The notes under the pieces: generated by a model
Told to the model about the DNA's origin: nothing
Databases searched by the model: none
What the model saw: only the letters and a program-made list of their open reading frames with translations
Part shown: one piece after another, positions 15,990 through 25,269 of the stretch
Numbering within the stretch: position 1 is the first letter of the stretch
Layout: every line of letters begins with the position of its first letter
From: DASYXZ01 sp035946625
GTDB lineage: Bacteria; Acidobacteriota; Terriglobia; UBA7540
DNA: 64,000 nucleotides
Assembly: GCA_035946625.1 (NCBI GenBank)
Contig: DASYZE010000004.1
Span: 19,935-83,934, forward strand
Direction: 5' to 3'
Translations under genes and position numbers: made by a program

Positions 15990-16934
15990 ATGATGATCGA
16001 ACGCGCCAGGCACGATGTCTCCGTGGTTGTTCCGGTCTACAACTCTTCGACGATTCTGCCCAAACTGGTAAAGGAATTGGGGGCCGTACTCAGCGCGTGC
16101 GCGGGCCGATACGAGCTCATCCTGGTGAATGATTCCAGTTCCGATCAAAGTTGGGCGGTGATCGGCGAAATTTCGCGCCAATACCCGTGGGTGCACGGAA
16201 TCAATTTGATGCGAAACGTTGGCCAGCACAACGCCCTGCTGTGTGGAATTCGCTCGGCCAAGTTCGATGTTTTGGTCACGCTGGATGACGACCTCCAAAA
16301 CCCACCGGATGAGATTCCCAGGCTTCTGGAAAAACTCGACGAGGGGTTTGATGTGGTCTATGGGATCCCGGAACAGCAACAGCATGGCCTGTGGCGCAAT
16401 CTGGCTTCCCGGGTTACGAAGACGGTGCTTCAAAACGCGATGGGCGCTGAAATCGCGAAAAATATCAGCGCCTTCCGGGCTTTTCGCACCCCGGTGAGGG
16501 GATCATTCGAGCACTACCGCGGCCCTTTCGTTTCCATCGATGTTCTTCTCACTTGGGGAACCACGCGATTTGGCGCACTGCGCGTGCGCCACGCGCCGCG
16601 TTTGGAAGGAACCTCAGGGTATCGATTGCGGACTCTGATCGCACACACGCTGAATATGATGACGGGATTCAGCGTCTTGCCACTTCAGATCGCGAGTTTC
16701 ATCGGGTTTACCTTCACGATTATCGGATTGCTGACCTTGGCCTACGTCATCGCGAGATACTTTATTCAGGGAAATCCCGTTCCCGGGTTCCCGTTTCTGG
16801 CGTCCATCATCGCGATGTTTTCAGGAGCGCAATTGTTTGCTCTGGGGATCATCGGGGAATACCTGTCGCGCATGCACTTCCGGGCCATGGAAAAGCCGGC
16901 GTATACGGTGCGCTCTGCGACGCAGACGGAATGA
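15990..16934 (+). CDS. Polyprenyl-phosphate glycosyltransferase (GT2, ArnC/GtrB type)
   Basis: 314 residues. GT-A N-terminus VSVVVPVYNSSTILPKLV, NDSSSDQSW, LVTLDDDLQNPPDEIP (metal and nucleotide binding) and two C-terminal helices (about residues 225-250 and 262-290). This matches the DPM1/ArnC/GtrB class, which loads a sugar onto undecaprenyl phosphate. It overlaps the acetyltransferase gene by ATGA and so is coupled to the amino-sugar enzymes, suggesting it transfers the sugar they make. The 216-bp gap before it has no convincing gene. Confidence 0.9.
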   Translation: MMIERARHDVSVVVPVYNSSTILPKLVKELGAVLSACAGRYELILVNDSSSDQSWAVIGEISRQYPWVHGINLMRNVGQHNALLCGIRSAKFDVLVTLDDDLQNPPDEIPRLLEKLDEGFDVVYGIPEQQQHGLWRNLASRVTKTVLQNAMGAEIAKNISAFRAFRTPVRGSFEHYRGPFVSIDVLLTWGTTRFGALRVRHAPRLEGTSGYRLRTLIAHTLNMMTGFSVLPLQIASFIGFTFTIIGLLTLAYVIARYFIQGNPVPGFPFLASIIAMFSGAQLFALGIIGEYLSRMHFRAMEKPAYTVRSATQTE

Positions 16935-17686
16935 CCGCCATGCAAGCTGAATCCATCTGCGAGCACTTGCATTGGGACTCAAAGTTTTTCGGGCGCCGAA
17001 TCGCCCGCGTCAAAGGTAACCTTCTGACCGACACGGATATGGTGAATATCCGGATCTGGTGCGAAGAGAACCGGATCGAATGCCTCTATTTCCTGGCCGC
17101 CTCGGCGGATGCGAAGACCTCGCGGCTGGCGGAGAGCAACAACTTTCGTTTGGTGGATGTTCGTGTCACGCTGGATTGCCCCGTTCCAGCAAAGCACGCG
17201 CCGGGTGATGCCCGGTCGAGCGTCCGCGGCGCCCTCCAACGGGATATCCCCACGCTACAAAGGATCGCGCGAGTCAGTCACCGGGATTCCCGATTCTATT
17301 ACGATGGCAACTTTCCGAATTCCCTATGCGATTCTCTGTTTGAGGTGTGGATTGAAAGGAGCTGTCGAGGCTGGGCTGAAAACGTGCTCGTGGCAGAAGA
17401 CGAGGGGGAACCCGCCGGCTATATCTCCTGCCACTTGCCGGCGCCAGCAACCGGAAAGATCGGCCTGTTTGGAGTAAGTGAAAAAGCCCGGGGTAAGGGT
17501 TTGGGAAAAGATCTGGTGAGCGAGGCGCTGCGTTGGTTCGCAAATCAAGGGGTTGAATCGGTGAAGGTGGTAACTCAAGGCCGCAATGTTCGAGCCCAGC
17601 GTTTGTACGAGCGATGCGGTTTTGTAACGCGAAGCGTCGAGCTTTGGTTTCATCGATGGTTTCTCGGGAAGCCGGGGAAAGCATGA
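16931..17686 (+). CDS. GNAT N-acetyltransferase, WecD/RffC-like
   Basis: 251 residues from ATG 16931, overlapping the glycosyltransferase stop (ATGA); an in-frame ATG at 16940 is an alternative. The N-terminal part (LHWDSKFFGRRIARVKG) matches the WecD start pattern LxWxxxFFG. The C-terminal GNAT acetyl-CoA loop reads GVSEKARGKGLGKDLV and the end VVTQGRNVRAQRLYERCGF. WecD acetylates dTDP-4-amino-4,6-dideoxygalactose; the adjacent WecE homolog makes that amine. Overlap with it (ATGA at 17683) supports paired function. Confidence 0.85.
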   Translation: MTAMQAESICEHLHWDSKFFGRRIARVKGNLLTDTDMVNIRIWCEENRIECLYFLAASADAKTSRLAESNNFRLVDVRVTLDCPVPAKHAPGDARSSVRGALQRDIPTLQRIARVSHRDSRFYYDGNFPNSLCDSLFEVWIERSCRGWAENVLVAEDEGEPAGYISCHLPAPATGKIGLFGVSEKARGKGLGKDLVSEALRWFANQGVESVKVVTQGRNVRAQRLYERCGFVTRSVELWFHRWFLGKPGKA

Positions 17687-18822
17687 GCCAGGGGCGCATT
17701 CCATTTAATCGAACCAGCCTTGTCGGCAACGAACTTCGGTATATCACCGAAGCCCTCGATGCCGGACACATTTCGGGAGACGGCCTTTTCACGAAAAAGT
17801 GTCATGAGTTTCTCGAAAAAAAGCTGGGGGTGGCGAAGGTACTCCTGACGACTTCCTGCACGCACTCTTTGGAGATGGCCGCGCTGCTGCTTGATATTCA
17901 GGCGGGTGATGAGGTCATCGTTCCCTCGTTCACGTTTGTGTCCACGGTGAACGCCTTCGTGCTTCGAGGGGCCCATCCACTGTTCTGCGACAGCCGATCC
18001 GACACCTTGAACCTGGATGAGCGTAAAATCGAGAGCCTGATCACCCCTCGCACCAAGGTGATTGTTGCCGTTCATTACGGCGGTGTGGGCTGCGAAATGG
18101 ATTGCATCCTTGCCCTTGCCGAACGGTTTGGAATTTCAGTGGTCGAAGACAACGCCCACGGCCTTCTTGGGAAATTCAAGGGGAAATATCTCGGCACATT
18201 TGGCGCCCTCGCCACCCAAAGCTTTCATGAAACCAAGAACCTCAGTTGTGGAGAGGGCGGCGCGCTTCTGATCAACGACACCGGGTACATCGAGCGCGCC
18301 GAAATACTTCGCGAGAAAGGCACCAATCGCAACCGCTTCTTCCGGGGTGAGGTGGACAAATATTCCTGGGTGGATTTGGGGTCGAGCTATCTCCCTTCGG
18401 ACATCCTGGCGGCTTTCCTGTATGCGCAATTGGAACATTGTGACGAAATCCAATCCCGCCGGCGGCGCATCTGGGAGTATTACAACAGGAATCTGGCGGG
18501 ATGGGCAAAACTGCATGAGGTCCGCTTGCCCATTGTTCCCGAATATTGTGAGCAGGCATATCACCTATTCTATTTGCTGCTCCCGACCTTCGAAGCGCGC
18601 CAGGCGCTCATCGCCCACCTGGGGACACGCAATATTTTGAGCGTGTTCCATTATCTTCCTCTGCATTTGTCGGAGATGGGCCGGCGATGGGGCGGAGAAA
18701 AGAGCGACTGTCCGGTGGCCGCGAATTTGAGCGAGCGCATACTTCGGCTGCCTTTCTATGACCGTTTGGATGAGAGCGACCAGGAACGAGTAGTGACCGC
18801 TGTACTGGACTTTTATCCTTGA
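17683..18822 (+). CDS. wecE: dTDP-4-amino-4,6-dideoxygalactose transaminase
   Basis: 379 residues, the WecE/RffA length. PLP-dependent DegT/DnrJ/EryC1 fold. Motifs: IPFNRTSLVGNELRYI start, LLTTSCTHSLEMAALLLDIQ, GDEVIVPSFTFVSTVNAFVL, and SFHETKNLSCGEGGAL with the Schiff-base lysine in ETKN. Also KGTNRNRFFRGEVDKYSWVD and VFHYLPLH, all recalling E. coli WecE. It aminates dTDP-4-keto-6-deoxyglucose at C4. The start ATG 17683 overlaps the acetyltransferase stop. The dTDP-glucose genes rmlA and rmlB are not in the window. Confidence 0.93.
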   Translation: MSQGRIPFNRTSLVGNELRYITEALDAGHISGDGLFTKKCHEFLEKKLGVAKVLLTTSCTHSLEMAALLLDIQAGDEVIVPSFTFVSTVNAFVLRGAHPLFCDSRSDTLNLDERKIESLITPRTKVIVAVHYGGVGCEMDCILALAERFGISVVEDNAHGLLGKFKGKYLGTFGALATQSFHETKNLSCGEGGALLINDTGYIERAEILREKGTNRNRFFRGEVDKYSWVDLGSSYLPSDILAAFLYAQLEHCDEIQSRRRRIWEYYNRNLAGWAKLHEVRLPIVPEYCEQAYHLFYLLLPTFEARQALIAHLGTRNILSVFHYLPLHLSEMGRRWGGEKSDCPVAANLSERILRLPFYDRLDESDQERVVTAVLDFYP

Positions 18823-19160
18823 CCTAAAATCAATACGGACGACTGCTCAATGGAGTTCACTGGAATCCGGTGACTGCTTATCGCGTATCTCGCTGGAATA
18901 TTGCGCGCCCATGGACAGAGAACTACGATACATTTCTGACAGAAGTTCCCACCCTCACAGCAGGATTGATGGTGCTCGGACAACTTCCTGATGAGACACG
19001 ATAATACGAGGACCGATGTGAAGTTGGTGGGAACGCGGTGAGGTATGAATGGCAAAAACTAGTTATAATGGTCGCAGAAGTGAATTCAGGTGTTGCATTT
19101 CGGTTTGAGCGCACTAAATCGGGAAAGGAGGATCTCCACAAGGAGGACAAAAATTGATCC
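18823..19160. other. Gene-free spacer before the ABC exporter operon
   Basis: About 340 bp. An AAAGGAGG-type purine tract just before the next gene lies about 15 nt from its ATG. No repeat, hairpin terminator or credible small gene was seen. Confidence 0.5.
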
Positions 19161-20138
19161 ATGCTGGCGATTGAAACCATAAACCTGACTAAGGACTATT
19201 CGGTAGGCTTCTGGCGCAAGCGTCCCAAGCGCGTCTTGGATGGATTGAGTATTGAAGTCAAGGCAGGCGAGATTTTCGGATTGCTGGGGCCCAATGGCGC
19301 CGGCAAGAGCACCACTCTCAAGATATTTCTGCGCCTCATCTTTCCCACCTTGGGTACGGCGCGGATTCTCGGTAAAGAATTGGACGACATTTCGGCGCAC
19401 GAGCAAATCGGCTTTCTGCCTGAGAATCCCTATTTCTACGACAATCTGACCGCGGAAGAGTTCTTAAATTACGCGGGAGAGCTTTTTGGCCTTCCCGTGG
19501 CCGAGCGGCAGCGCCGGACGGCGCGCCTGCTCCAGCAGGTAGGGTTAGAGGGAGCACGGAACGTTCAAGTGCGAAAGTTTTCCAAAGGCATGGTGCAAAG
19601 GTTGGGCATTGGGCAGGCGCTCATCAACGATCCCGAATTGGTCTTCCTGGACGAACCTATGTCCGGCCTCGATCCCCTGGGACGCCGTGAAGTGCGCGAC
19701 CTCATATTGAGCCTGAAGGAAAAAGGGAAAACCGTCTTCTTCTCCACTCACATTCTTTCCGACGCGGAAATGCTTTGCGACCGCGTGGCCATCCTGAACC
19801 GGGGGCGCATGCAGGGTTGCGGCGAACTCAAAGAAATGCTCGCCCTGGGCATTGCCTCAACTGAAATCGTGGTTGTATCTCCCCAACAGAATCTACTGGA
19901 CGAATTGAAAGCCTGCGGCGGCGCCTGCGTGCGAACTGGCGAGCGTGTGCGCGTGGCGATACCCAAAGAGTCGGAAGTTTCGACGGCCCTGAACAAAATC
20001 CTACAGGCCGGCGTGGAAGTAGTCTCAGTAAATCCGGTGAAAATGTCCCTGGAAGACTACTTCATGGAACAAGTGGGGAAGGACTCAGTGAAGCGGCACG
20101 AGGAAGAACTGATCGCCCAGACCAAAGGAGGACGATGA
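19161..20138 (+). CDS. ABC exporter ATP-binding protein
   Basis: 325 residues. Walker A GPNGAGKST, Q-loop region FLPENPYFYDNLTA, signature FSKGMVQRLGIGQAL, Walker B LVFLDEPMSGLDP, and the switch His in FFSTHILSDAEM. The type is the ABC-2 exporter ATPase (CcmA/NatA-like). About 90 residues follow the nucleotide-binding fold. ATGA overlap joins it to the permease at 20135. It begins a six-gene run ending in lolA. Confidence 0.93.
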   Translation: MLAIETINLTKDYSVGFWRKRPKRVLDGLSIEVKAGEIFGLLGPNGAGKSTTLKIFLRLIFPTLGTARILGKELDDISAHEQIGFLPENPYFYDNLTAEEFLNYAGELFGLPVAERQRRTARLLQQVGLEGARNVQVRKFSKGMVQRLGIGQALINDPELVFLDEPMSGLDPLGRREVRDLILSLKEKGKTVFFSTHILSDAEMLCDRVAILNRGRMQGCGELKEMLALGIASTEIVVVSPQQNLLDELKACGGACVRTGERVRVAIPKESEVSTALNKILQAGVEVVSVNPVKMSLEDYFMEQVGKDSVKRHEEELIAQTKGGR

Positions 20139-20920
20139 GGGCCATGAATCGTGTTGCGGCTATTGCGCTTCATACCTTCAAAGAGGCCGTGCGGGATAAG
20201 GTCCTGTACAACCTGGTTGTGTTTGCGTTGTTGCTGATCGGAGCCGCCATTCTGTTCAGCAGTATTTCCGTGGGCATTCAACAAATCATCGTGGTGGACC
20301 TGGGCTTGAGCTCGATTTCGGTTTTTGGATTGATCATGGCCATTTTCATCGGCATCGGGCTGGTCTCCAAGGAAATTGAGCGTCACACCATTTACCATAT
20401 TCTCTCCAAGCCCGTCCGCCGGGTTGAGTTCATTGTGGGGAAATATCTGGGACTCGTTCTGACCCTGGCGATCAATACCGCCATCATGACGGTGGGATTT
20501 TACCTTGCAATTTACTATCAGAAACGGAGCCTGGGGGCGGAAGACCTGGCCCCGCTTTCCGCCATTTATTTTATTCTTCTGCAATTGGCCATCGTGGTAG
20601 GTTTGGCGATCTTCTTCTCCTGCATCTCCACGCCGGTGCTATCCGCCGTCTTCACATTTTGCGTTTACATTATCGGACATTTTTTGAGCGAAATGCGCTG
20701 GCTGGGCACCACCCTGCACAGCCGTGTGGCGAAAGGGGCGACCGAGGTCCTTTATTATCTCCTGCCCAATCTGAGTGATTTTGATTTCATCACCCGCACC
20801 GCCCACGGTGAGAAAATTTCCGCATCTCTCATGGTTTCCAACTCACTCTATGCCCTGTTGTATGTGACCGTGCTGATCTCGGCGTCGATTTTGATCTTCG
20901 AGGAGCGGGAATTCAAATGA
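20135..20920 (+). CDS. ABC-2 type permease
   Basis: 261 residues with six hydrophobic segments and the N-terminal amphipathic region ALHTFKEAVRDKVLYNLV characteristic of ABC-2 permeases (NosY-like). KGGACG-type purine sequence ends just before ATG 20135, which lies inside the ATPase stop codon overlap. It partners the preceding ATPase. Its end overlaps the next gene by ATGA at 20917. The cargo is unknown; neighbours (PAP2, LolA) suggest lipid or envelope traffic. Confidence 0.9.
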   Translation: MRAMNRVAAIALHTFKEAVRDKVLYNLVVFALLLIGAAILFSSISVGIQQIIVVDLGLSSISVFGLIMAIFIGIGLVSKEIERHTIYHILSKPVRRVEFIVGKYLGLVLTLAINTAIMTVGFYLAIYYQKRSLGAEDLAPLSAIYFILLQLAIVVGLAIFFSCISTPVLSAVFTFCVYIIGHFLSEMRWLGTTLHSRVAKGATEVLYYLLPNLSDFDFITRTAHGEKISASLMVSNSLYALLYVTVLISASILIFEEREFK

Positions 20921-21822
20921 CGGCGGCGGCTCCATTGAAATCGGGACGTTACGCCACTCGCGGTGCCAGTTGGGCGCTGTTGGTGCTTTGCTTTGTGGCC
21001 CTGTTCGGAGTCCAGCGCCAAATCGACCGCGAGACGGATATGTACTCCAAAATTAACGAGGTTCTGTACGTTCGCACGGGGACCACACTCCGGGCATTGT
21101 GCCTCGGCAATGAGGGACTGATGGCCGACATCTATTGGACCCGCGTGGTGCAGTACTTCGGCCGGGGACATTTGGAAGGCGGCGACACTAAATATCAATT
21201 GCTGGCACCTTTATTGCGCATCACCACTGACCTGGATCCCCAATTGATCATTGCTTATCGATTTGGCGCCATCTTTCTGATGACCAATCGTCCGGTGGGC
21301 GCGGGTGACCCTCAATCGGCGCTCCAATTGATCCGACGCGGCATTGTGGCCAACCCGGATTATTGGCGATTCTGGCAGGACATCGGGTTCGTTTACTACT
21401 GGGAATTACATGACTATAAATCTGCGGCCAGAATGTTCTCGATTGGGAGCTCGAGACCCGGCGCCCCCTTTTGGTTGAAGGCGCTGGCCGGCACGGTGGC
21501 GGCCAAAGGCGGAGACCTTCAAACCTCGCGCTTTCTCTGGTCTGAAATTTATCGTCACGCGGATACCGACGCGGTTCGAAGCACGGCGGAGGCCCACCTG
21601 GCCACACTCAAGGCGAGGGTTGATATGGACAAGCTGGACGATCTTCTGGAGAGCTACCGGACGAAAACGGGGCGCGCGGCTCAATCATTTTATGATTTAC
21701 ATTCCAGCGGCCTGTTAAGCGGCGTGCCCAAGGATCCATCTGGCGTTCCTTATGTCATCAATCCCGACGGCCATGCGGCATTGGGCAAGGGAAGTAAGGT
21801 CGATCTTCGCCTCCTCCAGTAA
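20917..21822 (+). CDS. Membrane-anchored TPR-like protein, uncharacterised
   Basis: 301 residues, start overlapping the permease stop. One hydrophobic anchor at residues 18-35, then helical repeats (LIIAYRFGAIFLM, YWRFWQDIGFVYYWELHDYKSAARMF, FWLKALAGTVAAKGGD) that resemble TPRs. Near the anchor is LCLGNEGLMADIYWTRVVQYFG. The C-terminus (SGLLSGVPKDPSGVPYVINPDGHA) is a small Gly/Pro-rich tail. Likely exoplasmic and part of the exporter complex by position; no enzyme motif. Confidence 0.75.
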   Translation: MTAAAPLKSGRYATRGASWALLVLCFVALFGVQRQIDRETDMYSKINEVLYVRTGTTLRALCLGNEGLMADIYWTRVVQYFGRGHLEGGDTKYQLLAPLLRITTDLDPQLIIAYRFGAIFLMTNRPVGAGDPQSALQLIRRGIVANPDYWRFWQDIGFVYYWELHDYKSAARMFSIGSSRPGAPFWLKALAGTVAAKGGDLQTSRFLWSEIYRHADTDAVRSTAEAHLATLKARVDMDKLDDLLESYRTKTGRAAQSFYDLHSSGLLSGVPKDPSGVPYVINPDGHAALGKGSKVDLRLLQ

Positions 21823-21855
21823 ACCCTTTGCGGACGGAGCCCGAATCGGCAAATC

Positions 21856-22632
21856 ATGCTCAAACTTCGGTTTATTTTCTCAGAAACGCTATTGACCCTT
21901 GGATTGCTTTTTCTGGGACTGGTGGCCGTAAAGGCGACCGGCGGTTTGCGGGCGCGCGGATCGGCAAAAGAACCTGGCCGGGGGCTAGTCTGGGTTCGAG
22001 GTTTTTTGCACACAACCATTCTGGTGCTGGTGGTTTTGGGGGCTCGGGGATTGGCTGTGGGATTGGCCGCCGGGATTCATGCTTGGGAAAGTGAAGATGA
22101 CATTACCGCAAATCGCGTCGATCTGGCCTACTCCAACGCTTTGCGCGCCGTCGAGCTGCGGCCCGGAGAGCTGGATTACTGGAAGGATTTATCCGCGTCA
22201 AAATTCCGTATAGGGCAGTTTGCGTCCGTTTTGAAAGATAAGCCGGTGTTCCAAGCTCTCAGCGGCGGCAAGCTGAATGACGAAACCATGATGCGCTTCG
22301 CCTATTGCCATTATTATCTGGGAGAGTATGACCAAGTGCTTCCCATGACGGAGGAATTGATCCGCAGCAACCACTTTTTTGCGGCGCCCTACGTGCTTGA
22401 GGGCATGACCTACACGGCGCAGAGAAAGTTCACCCAGGCGGAACAAACATATCTGGCCGTGTTGCAGGTGTTTCCCTCCCAGGAGTCCGCCGTGGAGGGG
22501 CTGGCTCATGTCCATTATCTGATGGGCCACCCCGAAACCGCCCAAAAGGTTTTGGATGAGACGACGAAGTTTCCTTTTGCCCCGCCATCCCGGCAGCGAT
22601 TTGAGGACCTGAAGGCATTCTATGCCCAATGA
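21856..22632 (+). CDS. Membrane protein with TPR repeats, uncharacterised
   Basis: 258 residues. Two hydrophobic segments near the N-terminus (about 8-26 and 52-75), then TPR-like helices (ALRAVELRPGELDYWKDLSA, FAYCHYYLGEYDQVLPMTEE, AQRKFTQAEQTYLAVLQVFP). The end overlaps the PAP2 gene by 11 bp. A second helical-repeat protein directly after another suggests a scaffold for the exporter operon. Not recognised further. Confidence 0.75.
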   Translation: MLKLRFIFSETLLTLGLLFLGLVAVKATGGLRARGSAKEPGRGLVWVRGFLHTTILVLVVLGARGLAVGLAAGIHAWESEDDITANRVDLAYSNALRAVELRPGELDYWKDLSASKFRIGQFASVLKDKPVFQALSGGKLNDETMMRFAYCHYYLGEYDQVLPMTEELIRSNHFFAAPYVLEGMTYTAQRKFTQAEQTYLAVLQVFPSQESAVEGLAHVHYLMGHPETAQKVLDETTKFPFAPPSRQRFEDLKAFYAQ

Positions 22633-23659
22633 CGGACGCATCACCCTTCGGGTCCGCCTGGAAGACGCCGTAGCGCTCGCCTTTTTCTTCCTGTATCTCG
22701 CCCTCGCTATTTTCTTTAGCGAAATGCGCCAGGACGCGCCTGACCCCGCCAACGTCCTGATTGTGATTCCCGCCCTCTGCCTGCTGCTGATCAAAGAGCT
22801 GGTGCACTATTTTGTGACAGGAAAAGACAAGCAGCTTGCATCGGCCGCGGGAATTGGGGAGTTCGTTCGGCCGTACTGGGCAATCCTCCGTGATTGGCTG
22901 CCCTTTTTATTGCTTCTGCTCATGTACTTCACGCTTTGGGGCAATGCCACACACATGGTGATTACGCATGACCGCGACCCGGACCTGATAGCGCTCGACC
23001 AGCGGCTGTTCGGATTTCAAGCCGCCGTGGCCTTGCAACGCATTGTTTCGCCACCGCTGACCGCGTGGATGGAATTCGCTTATCTCTTCCACCTCCCGAA
23101 CATTCCCATCGTCGCCTGCTTCCTCTATATTTGGCGGTCGCGGGAACGCTTTCGAGAAATGATGTGCGGCGTGCTGACGGTCACCGCCTTCGGCTTGATG
23201 GGATATCTGCTGGTCCCGGGCGTTGGCCCCATGTATTCCCTGCGCGATCAATTTACGGTGCCGCTGAGCCAACCCCTTACCCTTTTAAGCCAGCAGGCCG
23301 ATTTTGTGAATTTTGCACGCGTTCAACGCGACGTTTTCCCCAGTCTGCACGTGGGGATTTCCTTTATTGTTTGGATGTACGCTTACCGCAATTCCAAACG
23401 ACTCTTTTGGATTCTGTCTCCGTTCATTTTGAGTTTGTGGCTCTCCACGGTTTATCTTCGCTACCATTATCTTGTGGACGTGGTCGCCGGCTTCATCCTG
23501 GCTCCACTTTGTTTTTTATTGTCCAATTGGCTGTTTAAGCGATTTGGCGAAATCAACATTCCTGTGTGGTTGCCACCGGCCTGGGTTGAACGGATCCCAG
23601 GCCTTCGCGCGCGCCCTGAACCGAAAACCAACGCCGAAGGGATCAAGGAGCGGCCATGA
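22622..23659 (+). CDS. PAP2-superfamily membrane phosphatase/transferase
   Basis: 345 residues with about seven helices. PAP2 motifs: FPSLHVGISFIVW (motif 2, His) and RYHYLVDVVAG (motif 3, Arg and His). The preceding GYLLVPGVGPMYSLRDQF resembles the inositol-phosphorylceramide synthase/aureobasidin-resistance subgroup (PAP2_3). Such enzymes cleave or transfer phospho-groups on lipids at the outer face of the inner membrane. It overlaps the TPR gene upstream and lolA downstream (ATGA). Confidence 0.85.
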   Translation: MPNDGRITLRVRLEDAVALAFFFLYLALAIFFSEMRQDAPDPANVLIVIPALCLLLIKELVHYFVTGKDKQLASAAGIGEFVRPYWAILRDWLPFLLLLLMYFTLWGNATHMVITHDRDPDLIALDQRLFGFQAAVALQRIVSPPLTAWMEFAYLFHLPNIPIVACFLYIWRSRERFREMMCGVLTVTAFGLMGYLLVPGVGPMYSLRDQFTVPLSQPLTLLSQQADFVNFARVQRDVFPSLHVGISFIVWMYAYRNSKRLFWILSPFILSLWLSTVYLRYHYLVDVVAGFILAPLCFLLSNWLFKRFGEINIPVWLPPAWVERIPGLRARPEPKTNAEGIKERP

Positions 23660-24405
23660 TTGGAATGTGGGCCGCAAAGCGGGCGGGTGGCAGCGGGCAA
23701 AGGCCGGCACGCCTCCATACTGCGCTCTCTATTTTTATGAGCGCGATGATGTTGGTGGCTGCGGCTCAGGTGAGACCGGCCTCCTCCGCGCAAGCTGGCC
23801 AGGAGACCGACTCCGCGAAAGAGTTTGTCAAGCGTCTGGAGTCCAGCTATCGCCAGGTCAATGCACTGCGGGCGGATTTCACTCAAACCTACGTCGCGGA
23901 CGAGCGAACGCGAGTGGAATCCGGCACCGTTACTTTTGCGCGCGGCGGCCGCATGCGGTGGGATTATCGTCAGCCTGAGGAAAAGGTGTTCGTTTCCGAT
24001 GGAAAATACTTATGCCTCTACGTTCCCGCGGAAAAACAGATGACCCGCTCCAAGGTCAAGGAAAGCGACGATGTCCGCGTGCCTTTTCGCTTGCTGCTCT
24101 CCCGGCTGAATCTGCGCCGCGTCTTTCGCCAAATTGAGTTTGCGAACCAGGCTCTGCAGCCCGAGCAGGGCGACCGCGTGCTCCGCGCGTTGCCCAAACA
24201 TGAAGAGCAAGGCGGTTACCACGAAGTGTTGATGGAAATTACGCCCAGCTTTGACATCCGGCGGCTGGTCATCCATTTTTCCGACCAGAGTTCGATGGAT
24301 TTTTCATTCAAAGGGATTGAACGCAACGTGCCGTTGGGGCCTTCACTCTTCAGCCTTGATCCGCCTCCGGGCACCGAAGTGATCGACCAACCCGAAGATA
24401 ATTAG
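23656..24405 (+). CDS. Outer-membrane lipoprotein carrier LolA-like
   Basis: 249 residues, GGAG before ATG 23656, which overlaps the PAP2 stop. A signal peptide covers about residues 20-45 (LSIFMSAMMLVAAAQV). The mature protein has the LolA pattern: FVKRLESSYRQVNALRADFT, VESGTVTFARGGRMRWDYRQ and FVSDGKYLCLYVPAEKQM. It would ferry a lipid or lipoprotein across the periplasm. Coupled to an ABC exporter and a PAP2 enzyme it may serve a dedicated lipid rather than the general Lol system; no LolB is seen. Confidence 0.85.
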   Translation: MIGMWAAKRAGGSGQRPARLHTALSIFMSAMMLVAAAQVRPASSAQAGQETDSAKEFVKRLESSYRQVNALRADFTQTYVADERTRVESGTVTFARGGRMRWDYRQPEEKVFVSDGKYLCLYVPAEKQMTRSKVKESDDVRVPFRLLLSRLNLRRVFRQIEFANQALQPEQGDRVLRALPKHEEQGGYHEVLMEITPSFDIRRLVIHFSDQSSMDFSFKGIERNVPLGPSLFSLDPPPGTEVIDQPEDN

Positions 24406-24435
24406 CTGCGGCGAGCCTGCCTTCCTCGGCATTGG

Positions 24436-25269
24436 TCATTTCAGAACGTAGGATTGGAGCGCCGCCGCCACGCCGTCCTGATCGTTGGAGAGGGTAAGGG
24501 GCCAGCCTTCCCGATCCAATCCGGGGGTGCAATTGCCCATCAGGACCGGGCAGCCGGAAAATCGCAGCATCTCGAGGTCATTGTAATTATCCCCAATCGC
24601 CATCACTTCGCTCGGATGTATGCCGCAGCGCTCAGTCCATAATTTCAGGGCGCCGCCCTTCGAGCAACCTCGATTCATCACGTCAAGGATGGACATGTTG
24701 CGCGTGAAATATTTGGTCCACGTCAGGTGAACGTCAGGGCCGGCCGGCGAGTCGTGCAGCAACGGTTCGAGCGGCGCCATATGAGACGGTGGCCCGCCAA
24801 ACATGAGTTGAACCGGATCGTTGACCAGCGCGGCTTCAAGGTCCGGAACCAACGTCAGGGCATCGGGCGACTTTTGCAGGTACCAACTCACCGGGCCTTC
24901 GGGCACCGCGCCTTCCTGCATCACCACCTGGCCGCGGCCCGGAATGTCAAAAATGGCCACTCCGTGGGCGCGAAATGGGTGCGCGATTTTCAGTATTGCT
25001 CTAGCGGTCCCGCGCGGAAGAAAATCCCGGTAAACCACTTCGCCGGACGGGGTGCCGATCAGCGCACCATTCGATGAGATGAGCGTGAGCGGAAAGGGAA
25101 TTTGCTGAACGATGGGCCGCGCCGAGTGAAACCTGCGGCCCGTCACGACGATCAATTCGATACCGCGTTCCGCCGCGGCCATCATGGCTTGCCGGTTGGC
25201 GGGTGAAATTTCGGAGCGGCTGTTGAGCAGCGTGCCGTCAAGATCGATGGCCACCAGACGTATCGGCAT
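24436..25269 (-). CDS. HAD-superfamily (Cof-type) hydrolase
   Basis: 277 residues. HAD motif I AIDLDGTLLNS at the N-terminus (Asp nucleophile), motif II VVTGR, and motif IV GDNYNDLEML. The large C2 cap between residues 85 and 195 marks the Cof/YidA subgroup, which dephosphorylates sugar phosphates, nucleotides or flavin precursors. It is convergent with lolA and stands alone. Substrate cannot be told. Confidence 0.9.
   Translation of the reverse strand: MPIRLVAIDLDGTLLNSRSEISPANRQAMMAAAERGIELIVVTGRRFHSARPIVQQIPFPLTLISSNGALIGTPSGEVVYRDFLPRGTARAILKIAHPFRAHGVAIFDIPGRGQVVMQEGAVPEGPVSWYLQKSPDALTLVPDLEAALVNDPVQLMFGGPPSHMAPLEPLLHDSPAGPDVHLTWTKYFTRNMSILDVMNRGCSKGGALKLWTERCGIHPSEVMAIGDNYNDLEMLRFSGCPVLMGNCTPGLDREGWPLTLSNDQDGVAAALQSYVLK

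Noticed and set aside
16553..16930. N-terminal extension of the GNAT gene back to 16553
   Set aside because: It would overlap the glycosyltransferase in another frame for 380 bp; the ATGA-coupled start at 16931 gives the family-like N-terminus.
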